The position numbers were made by a program, and so were the translations under genes. This document shows, piece by piece, positions 1 to 8,220 of a DNA stretch of 41,897 nt. Source of the DNA: Flavobacteriales bacterium (lineage in GTDB: Bacteria; Bacteroidota; Bacteroidia; Flavobacteriales_F; PHOS-HE28); contig JAEUSV010000078.1 in assembly GCA_016788485.1 (NCBI GenBank), positions 1 through 41,897 of the forward strand. Direction: 5' to 3'. Under the pieces are notes generated by a model that searched no databases, was not told the origin of the DNA, and saw only the letters and a list, made by a program, of their open reading frames with translations. Position 1 is the first letter of the stretch. Every line of letters starts with the position of its first letter.

Positions 1-3000
1 GTAGGTCGAGCCGGGGTAGCCGGCATCGAGCAGGATGGACTGACCTGTGCACGCCGCATAGTTGATCGGGGTGATCAGGTTGTCCCAGGCGGAGATGATC
101 GTGGTGCTGTCGCTGTAGGAGCAGCCGAACGCATCCGTGACGGTGACCACATAGGTGGCGGTGGTGTCGGCAAGGATCGTGGGGGAGGCGATGGTGCCGC
201 TGTTCAGGAACTGCGCGTTGGTCCACACGATGCTGAAGGGCGCGGGTACGTTGTGCTGCACGGTGAGTTGGAAGCCGGTGGTGGTGCACAGGGTGTCGCT
301 CGGGTTGGCGTCCACGTTGTATGGACCGGTCACGTTCACCGCTACGCTGCCCGAGCGGGTGCAGCCGCTGGCGGGTTCGACCACGGTGCAGGTGTAGGTG
401 GTGGTGCCTGACGGAACGGCGGTGGTGCTCGCGGCCGAGGGCGTGCTGACGGTGGCGGCCGGGCTCCACGAGTAGGCGTAGGTGCCGTTGCCGATCGGAG
501 CCGCGCTCAACGTGGTGCTCTCACCGGCGCAGAGCTGGTTGTCCGTGGCGGTCACGTTCACCCCGGCCAGATCGCCGACAGTGATCACCACCGGCTCGCT
601 GTCGATGCAGCCGATGGCGGTGGTGGCCGTGACGGTATAGCTGGTGGTGGCCGCGGGTGTGGCGGTAGGGTCGGGAGCGGACGTGCTGCTCAATGCCGTG
701 GCCGGGCTCCAGCTCCAGGTGATCGGAGCGTTGTAGCTCGGGGAGGCCTGCAGTTGCACGGCACTGCCGGCGGTGCATACCGTGGTGTCGTTGCTCGCCG
801 TGATGCTGAACGCGGGCTGCACGATCACCTGCACCGTGTCCTGCGCCGAACAGCCGCTGCCGCCTGTGGCGATGATGATGTAGGCGGTGGTGGCCTGGGG
901 ACCTGCGCTGGTGCTGGCACTGTTGGGGTTGGCGAGCGAAGGCACGGGCGACCATGTGAAGCTGAGGCCGCTGTTGTTGCCGCGGGTGATCACCACATCA
1001 TCCAGGGCCCAGTTGTCCTGGCCGGCCCCGCTGTTGGCCAGCTGGCGCCAGCGGAACAGGGTGTTGGTGGTCTGCGCGGCAACGGGCACGGTGGCCTGCA
1101 CCGCGGTGAAGGCAGGGAAAAGCGCTTCGTTGTACGTGGCGATCGGGCTCCAGTTGGCGCCGTTGTTGATGGAGTACTCGAGCACCACGTCCTCGCCGGG
1201 GTCGGCGTTGTCGCAGGGCGCGGCACCAGTGGCGATCTTCAAGGCGAAGCGCAACGAACCACCGCTGGAGACATCCTGCGCGGAGGTGCGTGCTTCACGC
1301 GTTCCGGGGCCGTTGAAGTACAGGGCATCGCCGCTCACCGAACCGCAGGTGCTGGCGACGGAGCCACCGCTCACCTGCGACCAGATCGCACCGGCGGCTC
1401 CGTTCAGTGCATCCTGTGCCACCACCTGCTGCGCCTGTGCGCTCAGGGTGATCGTCTCCCCGGCGCAGATCGCGCTATCGCTAGCGGTGGCGAGCACGCC
1501 GAGCAGGTTGTTCGGCAGCACGTTCACCAGCACACTGTCCGTGGCGCTGCCGCAGCCCACCGGACTGGCGATCTGAAGGCGGAACCAGGTGTTGGCCTGG
1601 GGGTAGGCGATGGGCGAGGGAATGCCCGGGTCGTTGAGCAGGGCGGCGGGGCTCCAGGCCAGGTTGAACGCGGCGCTGTTCGGTACGGGGATCACGTTCA
1701 GCTGCACAGCACCGAACTGGCATACGGTGGCCGCTGGCAGGTTGTTGGCCGTGAGGTCGAAGGCCGGTGGAACGGCCAGGCCCACGTGATAGGTGAAGCT
1801 GTACGGGCAACCGCTGCCCGCTAGCTCACCGGAAACGGTGTAGGAGTCGTTCGTCGTCGGTGTGAAGGTGTAGCTGGCCGAGGTGGAGAGGACCACGGTG
1901 GGTGCGCTGGCCGCCCGCCATTCCGCGTTCACGATGGGTTGCAGCGCGTCCAGGGTGATGGCGCCGCTGGCGCACAGGGTGGAGTCGTTCACCGCGCCGG
2001 GAATGGCTTTGCTGGCCAGGGTGTAGGCGTAGCTCTCACCGGTACCGGAGCCCACGGCATAGGCGAGGAAGCCGTTCGCGGAGGTGAGCCGGTGCGTGCC
2101 GATGCCCACGGGCACCTTGGCATGGGAGAAGCCGTTGCAGGCCGGGAAGGGCTGGAACAGGGCCGCGCTCACCGGAGCGCCGTCGAGCAGCAGGGTGGAG
2201 GAGAACGCGGTGGGCATCACCACGCTCACCCCGTGCTGGGTGATCTGCGCCGAGGTCACCGTCTGGAACACCGTGTTCGTGGTGATCCGCTCATCCGGTA
2301 CCAGTTCGATCATGGAGGGGTCGCCACCGGTCGCGCAGTTGAAGCCTTCCATCAATTGGGCCACGCTCACCGGCTTGTCGGCGGAGATGCACACGGGCTG
2401 TGTGGCGCCGTTCACCAGGTGCGATTGGCCGGCGTTGAGCACGATGGGGGCACCTCCGTCGATCTGCACGGTGGTGCCGGGCTGGTCGGCGAGGATGCGG
2501 TAGGTGTGTGAGGTTACGCCCGCGAGGGGGATGGTGTGGAAGTTCATGCCCCACTTGTCGGTGGGGACCATCTGCTCCACGATGAAGTCACAGGCGGGGC
2601 AACCGGCCGGCACATTGGCGCACATGCTTCCGCCGAACACCGCGAAGGGGCGGCAGGGACCGCTGGCGGCGGTGGCCCGCACGGTGGTGCCCGTCACGTC
2701 CAGCGCGGCGAGCGCCGATTGCACCTGGTAGCTCTGGCCGGCATCGAGGGTGATGGTGAACGGCACGCCTGCCGGCCTGCCACCCGCGGTGTTCACGCTG
2801 GGCGTGATCTCGATCTCAGTGTCGTCGGCGGTGGCCACCACCAGCAGTTCGCTCTTGTAGAAGTCGGCGAAGCCGGAAAGGCCACGGTATCCCTGTACGC
2901 GGTAGGTGGTGGCGAGCGCATCCAGCGGCAGCAGCTGGGCCGCGTCGGTGGTGAAGCTCTGGTAGCTGGCCAGTGTCACGGTCACGCTGTCCTGGGCCTG

Positions 3001-3312
3001 GACCAGGATGCCCTTGTCGCTGATCACCTCGCTCCCGATGTGCTCATTGGCCACCGGGACGATCACCGTGGCCACCCCGTTCGCACCCACGCTGAAGGGG
3101 GTGCTCCAGCCGGTGCGGGGCACGCTCACGGTGCCGCTGGTGGCCGATTGGCCGGCGATCATGAGGCGCAGCTCCTGTGCGCCGTACGCGTTCTGCATGT
3201 ACCCGGCCCAGAAAGTGCGGCCTTTGGTGGGCAGCGGGCCGGTCGTCTGGCCCTGGACCCGGTTGGCCACCAGCAGGAGCAGGATGAACAGGGACCAAAG
3301 CGCCCACCGCAC
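1..3312 (-). CDS. Giant secreted adhesin-like protein, IgGFc-binding-like N-terminus (3' end outside window)
   Basis: The frame is open on the minus strand from about 3372 to the window edge, so about 1,100 codons are visible and the C-terminus is missing. A signal peptide (RWALWSLFILLLLVANRVQG) precedes a domain of about 400 residues like the bacterial IgGFc-binding N-terminal family, with the Cys pair GCPACD and GGRPAGVPF. About residues 632-776 look like a Reelin-type jelly roll (CGSVSGDALYFNGPGTREA ... FRWRQ ... WALDDVVI). Ig/PKD-like repeats with SWSPA cores follow. It is a tandem paralogue of the next gene upstream (3490-8085), with the domains in the same order and at nearly the same residue positions. 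By analogy it should be exported and sorted to the surface by T9SS, but the sorting domain is not in view. Start is uncertain: GTG at 3312 fits the signal peptide, GTG at 3372 is also in frame. Ligand unknown. Confidence 0.8.
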   Translation of the reverse strand, partial: MRWALWSLFILLLLVANRVQGQTTGPLPTKGRTFWAGYMQNAYGAQELRLMIAGQSATSGTVSVPRTGWSTPFSVGANGVATVIVPVANEHIGSEVISDKGILVQAQDSVTVTLASYQSFTTDAAQLLPLDALATTYRVQGYRGLSGFADFYKSELLVVATADDTEIEITPSVNTAGGRPAGVPFTITLDAGQSYQVQSALAALDVTGTTVRATAASGPCRPFAVFGGSMCANVPAGCPACDFIVEQMVPTDKWGMNFHTIPLAGVTSHTYRILADQPGTTVQIDGGAPIVLNAGQSHLVNGATQPVCISADKPVSVAQLMEGFNCATGGDPSMIELVPDERITTNTVFQTVTSAQITQHGVSVVMPTAFSSTLLLDGAPVSAALFQPFPACNGFSHAKVPVGIGTHRLTSANGFLAYAVGSGTGESYAYTLASKAIPGAVNDSTLCASGAITLDALQPIVNAEWRAASAPTVVLSTSASYTFTPTTNDSYTVSGELAGSGCPYSFTYHVGLAVPPAFDLTANNLPAATVCQFGAVQLNVIPVPNSAAFNLAWSPAALLNDPGIPSPIAYPQANTWFRLQIASPVGCGSATDSVLVNVLPNNLLGVLATASDSAICAGETITLSAQAQQVVAQDALNGAAGAIWSQVSGGSVASTCGSVSGDALYFNGPGTREARTSAQDVSSGGSLRFALKIATGAAPCDNADPGEDVVLEYSINNGANWSPIATYNEALFPAFTAVQATVPVAAQTTNTLFRWRQLANSGAGQDNWALDDVVITRGNNSGLSFTWSPVPSLANPNSASTSAGPQATTAYIIIATGGSGCSAQDTVQVIVQPAFSITASNDTTVCTAGSAVQLQASPSYNAPITWSWSPATALSSTSAPDPTATPAATTSYTVTATTAIGCIDSEPVVITVGDLAGVNVTATDNQLCAGESTTLSAAPIGNGTYAYSWSPAATVSTPSAASTTAVPSGTTTYTCTVVEPASGCTRSGSVAVNVTGPYNVDANPSDTLCTTTGFQLTVQHNVPAPFSIVWTNAQFLNSGTIASPTILADTTATYVVTVTDAFGCSYSDSTTIISAWDNLITPINYAACTGQSILLDAGYPGSTY

Positions 3313-3443
3313 CAGGGGGGGCAGGTTGGTCCCTGCGACGTTCGGAAGGATACGCTGACTCGGTTCCAGCACGGGAGAAGGTCCTTGGCCGACCTTCCTA
3401 CGAAGGCCTTGCCGGAAGGTTCCTGCGGCCGGCCGGGAAAGGA

Positions 3444-3473
3444 GAGGGCCGGGACGTTCACGCCCCGGCCCTC
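3444..3473 (-). terminator. Hairpin terminator of the 3490-8085 gene
   Basis: A ten-pair GC-rich stem (GAGGGCCGGG with CCCGGCCCTC), one mismatch, two further pairs and a TTCA loop lies 17 bp past the stop codon of the upstream adhesin gene. On the minus strand it is followed by TCCTTTCCC, a modest T-rich tract. It separates the two tandem adhesin genes, so they are probably transcribed separately. Confidence 0.6.
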
Positions 3474-3489
3474 CTGATCGATCGATGGA

Positions 3490-6400
3490 TCAGCGCAGCA
3501 CCGTCACGTGGCCCACGGCCTCGCGCTCGGCACCTACGAAACCGTCCACGTTCTCCACGAAGCGGTACTTGCACTTCCACACGTACACGCCGTCCTGGAC
3601 CGGCTCACCGTTCATGTTGCCGTCCCAGAACGCCGTGGCGTCCTTGCCGGTGAAGATCAGTTCACCCCAGCGGTTGAACACGTTCAGCTCCAGGCTGGCG
3701 ATGTTGTACCCGTCCGGCCCGAACAGGTCGTTCACGCCGTCGCCGTCCGGGGTGAACACGTTCGGCATGTAGAAGGCGGGCTGGCAGTACTCCTCCACGT
3801 ACACGCTGTCGGTGATCGTGCAGTTGAGCGGGGTGGTGATGGACACGCTGTACAGGCCGTAGGTGGAGACCTCGATCTGCTGCGTGGTGGCACCGGTGTT
3901 CCACACGAAGGTGCAGCCCGGGTTGCCGGCGTCGAGCACGATCTTGTTGGGCGGAACGTCAAGGCAGGTCACCACCTTGCCGACGTCGATGTACAGGGGC
4001 AGCGGGTTGAACACCGCCTCCAGCGAGTCGCGCGTGGTGCAGTACCCGTTGAACACGTCCACCCACACCAGGGCATCATCGGTGATGGACAGGGTGGGGA
4101 AGTTGCTTCCATCGCTCCAGGTGTAGTTCGACCCGGGGTTGCCGGCGTCGAGCGTGAGCACCTGGGTCTCGCAGAGGGCCGTATCGGGACCGAGGTCCAC
4201 CACCGGGAAGTCGACGAAGGTGATCACCGCATCGCTCGAGTCCACGCACCAGGTGGGTGTGGTCACCACCACGGAATAAGTACCGGTGCTGGCGGCGATG
4301 CTAATGGTCTGGGTGGTGGCGTTCGTGTTCCAGAGGTAGGTGCTGCCCGGGTTGCCTGCATCGAGGGTGATGGTCTCGCTCACGCACACCGTGGTGTCGT
4401 TGAGGTCGATCACGGGCAGCGGGTCGAACACCAGGTCGATGGAATCGCTCTGCACGCAATCGTTCACATCGGTCACCCGCACCCAGTACTGATCGTCGGT
4501 GGTCACGGTGATCGTCTGTGTGCCCGCCCCGGTGCTCCACAGGTAGGTGCTGCCGGGGTTCCCTGCATCAAGCGTCCATTGCTGGCCCACGCATAGCGAG
4601 CTGTCCGCGCCGAGCAGCACCACGGGCAGGGGGTCCACCGTCACCGTGGTGGTGGCGGTGACCTGGCAGCCGTTGGTGTCGATCATGGTCACGGTGTAGT
4701 TGCCCGCGCTGTTCACCCAGATGGTCTGCGTGGTCTCGCCGGTGCTCCAGTCGTGGCTCGCCGACGGGAAGCCCGCATCGATCAGCATGCTGTCGCCCGC
4801 GCAGAGCGAACTGTCGGCGATGAACACGAGGTCCGAGAACGGAACGGTCACCACCACGGTGTCCTTCGCGCTGCAGCCGAGCACGGGGTCGGTCACCTGC
4901 ACGATGTAGGTGGCCGTGCTGTCGAAGGTGATCGTGGGCGTGGCGATGGCGGGGTTGCTCACGTAGGCTGCGGGCGTCCACGTGATCACCGGACCGGGCA
5001 CGTTGTGCACGGCGTTCAGCTGGAAGCCCAGCGGGTCGCAGAGCACGGTGTCGTTGGTGGCCACCACCTGGTACAGCGAGGTCACGTTGATCAGCACGCT
5101 GTCGATGAGCAGGCAGCCGCTGAGCGTGTCGGTGACCGTGCAGATGTAGTTGGTGGTGCTCGGAGGCGTGGCGATGGGATTGGTGATCGTGGCGTTGTTG
5201 AGCGACGCCGACGGGGCCCAGGAATAGGTGAGGTTCGGCGGCGACCCGGGCACGTTCGCGTTGAGCTGCGTGGTCTCCCCGGCGCAGAGGTCATCGTCCG
5301 TGGTCGTCACCGTGAGGGCGAGCACCTGGCCCACGGTCACCGTAACGCTGTCGGTGGCGGAGCATCCCTGCGCGGTGGAGACCTCCACGAAATACTCGGT
5401 GGTCACCAGGGGCGTGGCGATGGGGTCCTCGATGAAGGTGGCGCTCAATCCCGTGGCCGGGGTCCAGCTCCACACATGTCCCGTACCCGAGCTCGGGGTG
5501 GCGTTCAGCTGCACGCCCGCGACATCGCACAGCACCGTATCATTCGTCACCGCGATGGTAAAGGGCTGGCCCACATCGATGAAGACCGAATCGGTGTACG
5601 AGCAGCCGGTGAGCAGGTCGGTGGAGGTGATGTAGTAATAACCCGAGGTCGTGGGCTGGGCGATGGGGTTCTGGATGGCCGCGTCCGTAAGGCTCACGCT
5701 CGGGCTCCAGGAGAAGAGGAGGTTCGAGGGGTCGATCACGGCGATGGCCACGTTGTCCAACGCCCAGTTGTCCTCGCCCGGACCGGTGCTCACGTTCTGG
5801 ATCCAGCGGAACGCGGTGGCCGCTGTCTGTGCGCCGGCGGGGATGGGGATTGACACGGTGGTCCAGTTCGGGTAGAGGGCCTCCTGCAAGGTGGTGATGG
5901 GGACCCAGGGGCCACCCGTGCTGTACTCCAGCACAACGTCCTCGCCCGGGTCGGCATCCTCGCAGGGAGCCGCTCCCGCACCGATGTGCAGGGCGAACTG
6001 GATGGTGCCACCGGTGACCACGTTCAGCGGGATGGTCTCGACGAAGCGGGGGCCGGCGCCATCGAACCACACGGTGTTGCCCGATACGCTGCCGCACTGG
6101 TTGCCGATCACACCGCCGCTCAGGTTGTTCCACATGGTGCCGAAGCCGTTGTCGAGCACGTCCTGCGCCACGATCTGCTGGATGTCGATGTCGAGCTGCG
6201 CGGTATCGCCGAGGCAGAGCGCGTCGTCGGTGGTGGTGGCCTCGTGGATGAGCACATCGCCCGGGAACACGTCGATGTAGATGCTGTCCACCGCGACGGC
6301 GCAGCCGTTCAACGTGCTCACGCTCACATAGAACCAACCGCTCGTGGTGGGCGTGGCGATGGGGTTCGGGATCGAGCCATCGCTCAGCAGCGGGTCGGGC

Positions 6401-8085
6401 CACCAGTTGTACAGGTACTGGCCCGGCGGGTTCGGGATCACGTTGAGCTGCACCGGCGAATAGGCGCACACCTGGATCACCGTCGGTGCCGCGGTGCCGT
6501 TGGCCGTCACGGTCAGCGTGGGCGGGTCGTCCACTTCCACGCTGAAGAAGTACTGCTGCTCACAGGAGCTGATGAACTCCGAACCGGTGACCACGTACAC
6601 GTCGCTGCCCGGCGGAATGAAGGTGTAGGTGAGGCCCTGGAACAGCGTGTCCGTGGGGTTCGTCACCGTGGACCACCAGGGGTTGTTGATCGGCTGCGGG
6701 GGCGACAGGGTCAAGGTGCCCGAGCTGTCCACGCCGCACAGCACGCTGTCCACAACGAGCGGCGGGATCGGGGTGAAGGCGCCCACGGAGTAGGCGTAGG
6801 TCTCGTAGTTGTTGCCCACGCCGTACACGTAGCCGATCAGGCCGCTGGGGCACGCGATGCTGTGGCTTCCCTGGGTGAGGGGGAAGGTGGCGTGGCTGTG
6901 CGTGGGGCAGGCCGTGTACGGGGTGAACGAAGCGGCCGGCATCGTGGTGCCGTCCAGCACCACGGTCCCGGAGGCCGCGGTCTCCACGACCACCGCGATG
7001 TACTGGTTGTTGATGTTCGGGGAAACGACCGTGGCGAAGCTGATGTTGCTGATCTTCTGCTCCTCGGCGTTGAGGATGAGCAGCGCGGGATCGCCCACGT
7101 TGCCCGAGCAGTCCTGCCCTTGGATGTACTGCGAAACGCTGATGGGAACGGCGCTCTCGATGCAGTGCGCCTGCGTGGCGTAGTTCACCTCGTCGAACTG
7201 GCCGGCGTTCAAGGTGGGCTGGGCCACACCGTCCAACGTGAATCCGGTTCCGTTGGTGTTGGCCATCACCCGGTAGGTGTAGCTGTTGGGCCCCTGCCAG
7301 GGTACGGTGAAGAACTTGGTGCCCCACACGTTGGTGGGCAGGTTCTGTTCGAACACGTGGTCGCAGGCGAAACAGCCCACCGGGATGTTGGTGCACACCG
7401 AACCGGAGAACACGGCGAACGGACGGCAAGAGCCACTGATGGCCGTGCCCACGATGGTCGTACCGCTCAGGTCGTCCGTGGTGTTCGCCGCCTGCACCTG
7501 GTAGGTCTCCGCACTGTCCAGGTCGACCAGGAAGGGCACTCCGGCCGGGCGACCACCAGCGGTCGCGGCGGTGGGCGTGATCTCCACCTGCGTGCCGTCC
7601 TTGGTGGCCACGATGAGGAACTCGGAGCTCAGACCGCTGAGGCCGTTGAGGCCGTAGTAGCAGTGAACGCGGTACTGGGTGCCGAGGGAGTTGATGGGGA
7701 GCACCGAGGCGGCGTCGGCAGTGGCGTCCTCGAAGTTCAGCGCGTACACGGCCACCGTGTCGGCCGTGCGAACGAGGAACGACTTGTTGTCGACCACTTC
7801 GGAGCCTTGGTGCACGGCCGTGATGGGCAGGGTCACCGTGGTCACCGTGTTGGCGGCCACCACGAAGTTCTGTGTGAAGCCCAGCAACGGCATCTCCACC
7901 GTGCCCGTGGTGTTCACATAACTGGAGATGAACAGGTCGATGTGCTGGTTGCCGCCGCCACCGTAGTTCTGCATGTATCCCACCCAGAACTCCTTGCCCA
8001 TCGTGGGCACCACGCCCTGCTGGGCCGTGGCCGTTCCCCCCACCCCAAGCGCCAATAGCAGGGCGCCGATGATCCTGTTCCTCAT
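3490..8085 (-). CDS. Giant T9SS type B secreted protein with IgGFc-binding-like, Reelin-like and Ig-like repeat domains
   Basis: 1,531 aa from ATG at 8085, chosen because it opens directly on a signal peptide (MRNRIIGALLLALG ... TATAQ); the frame stays open 20 codons further upstream. Residues about 25-435 form an IgGFc-binding-like N-terminal domain (GCFACD, GGRPAGVPF). Residues about 640-783 are a Reelin-type jelly roll (CGSVSG, LEYST, FRWIQ, WALDNVAI). Ig/PKD-like modules surround it, and five repeats of about 70 aa with the core LDAGNPGSTYLWSTG fill residues about 1085-1432. The last 95 residues are a gliding-motility-type T9SS type B sorting domain (NVFTPDGDGVND, NRWGELIF, DGVYVWK). The protein should pass the outer membrane by T9SS and sit on or leave the cell surface. 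Adhesion is inferred from domain content; the ligand is unknown. Confidence 0.88.
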   Translation of the reverse strand: MRNRIIGALLLALGVGGTATAQQGVVPTMGKEFWVGYMQNYGGGGNQHIDLFISSYVNTTGTVEMPLLGFTQNFVVAANTVTTVTLPITAVHQGSEVVDNKSFLVRTADTVAVYALNFEDATADAASVLPINSLGTQYRVHCYYGLNGLSGLSSEFLIVATKDGTQVEITPTAATAGGRPAGVPFLVDLDSAETYQVQAANTTDDLSGTTIVGTAISGSCRPFAVFSGSVCTNIPVGCFACDHVFEQNLPTNVWGTKFFTVPWQGPNSYTYRVMANTNGTGFTLDGVAQPTLNAGQFDEVNYATQAHCIESAVPISVSQYIQGQDCSGNVGDPALLILNAEEQKISNISFATVVSPNINNQYIAVVVETAASGTVVLDGTTMPAASFTPYTACPTHSHATFPLTQGSHSIACPSGLIGYVYGVGNNYETYAYSVGAFTPIPPLVVDSVLCGVDSSGTLTLSPPQPINNPWWSTVTNPTDTLFQGLTYTFIPPGSDVYVVTGSEFISSCEQQYFFSVEVDDPPTLTVTANGTAAPTVIQVCAYSPVQLNVIPNPPGQYLYNWWPDPLLSDGSIPNPIATPTTSGWFYVSVSTLNGCAVAVDSIYIDVFPGDVLIHEATTTDDALCLGDTAQLDIDIQQIVAQDVLDNGFGTMWNNLSGGVIGNQCGSVSGNTVWFDGAGPRFVETIPLNVVTGGTIQFALHIGAGAAPCEDADPGEDVVLEYSTGGPWVPITTLQEALYPNWTTVSIPIPAGAQTAATAFRWIQNVSTGPGEDNWALDNVAIAVIDPSNLLFSWSPSVSLTDAAIQNPIAQPTTSGYYYITSTDLLTGCSYTDSVFIDVGQPFTIAVTNDTVLCDVAGVQLNATPSSGTGHVWSWTPATGLSATFIEDPIATPLVTTEYFVEVSTAQGCSATDSVTVTVGQVLALTVTTTDDDLCAGETTQLNANVPGSPPNLTYSWAPSASLNNATITNPIATPPSTTNYICTVTDTLSGCLLIDSVLINVTSLYQVVATNDTVLCDPLGFQLNAVHNVPGPVITWTPAAYVSNPAIATPTITFDSTATYIVQVTDPVLGCSAKDTVVVTVPFSDLVFIADSSLCAGDSMLIDAGFPSASHDWSTGETTQTIWVNSAGNYTVTMIDTNGCQVTATTTVTVDPLPVVLLGADSSLCVGQQWTLDAGNPGSTYLWSTGAGTQTITVTTDDQYWVRVTDVNDCVQSDSIDLVFDPLPVIDLNDTTVCVSETITLDAGNPGSTYLWNTNATTQTISIAASTGTYSVVVTTPTWCVDSSDAVITFVDFPVVDLGPDTALCETQVLTLDAGNPGSNYTWSDGSNFPTLSITDDALVWVDVFNGYCTTRDSLEAVFNPLPLYIDVGKVVTCLDVPPNKIVLDAGNPGCTFVWNTGATTQQIEVSTYGLYSVSITTPLNCTITDSVYVEEYCQPAFYMPNVFTPDGDGVNDLFGPDGYNIASLELNVFNRWGELIFTGKDATAFWDGNMNGEPVQDGVYVWKCKYRFVENVDGFVGAEREAVGHVTVLR

Positions 8086-8168
8086 GTTGGCTTGTTGTCG
8101 TCCGGCCGGGCCGGTCTTGAATAACAGCGCAAGGTAGGACAGCACCGGGTCCTGCCCGGTCGTTCCCT

Positions 8169-8188
8169 GTCTTGGCCTAGGCCAAGAC
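8169..8188. promoter_or_regulatory. Perfect 20-bp palindrome between the Ig-like lipoprotein and the adhesin gene
   Basis: GTCTTGGCCT followed at once by its exact reverse complement AGGCCAAGAC. It lies 32 bp past the stop of the lipoprotein gene (8221) and 84 bp before the adhesin start (8085). There is no spacer loop and no T-run, so it suits a dimeric DNA-binding site at least as well as a terminator. Function is inferred from position only. Confidence 0.4.
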
Positions 8189-8220
8189 GTTCGAATGGCG
8201 GATCCGGTTGTATGAAGACC

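Noticed and set aside
3790..4830. Repeats of about 210 bp
   Set aside because: These encode five tandem LDAGNPGS-type modules of the adhesin, not a DNA-level array.
5986..8058. 690-codon open frame on the plus strand opposite the giant adhesin
   Set aside because: His/Gly/Val/Arg-rich translation with no domain; it mirrors the GC-rich codons of the real minus-strand gene.
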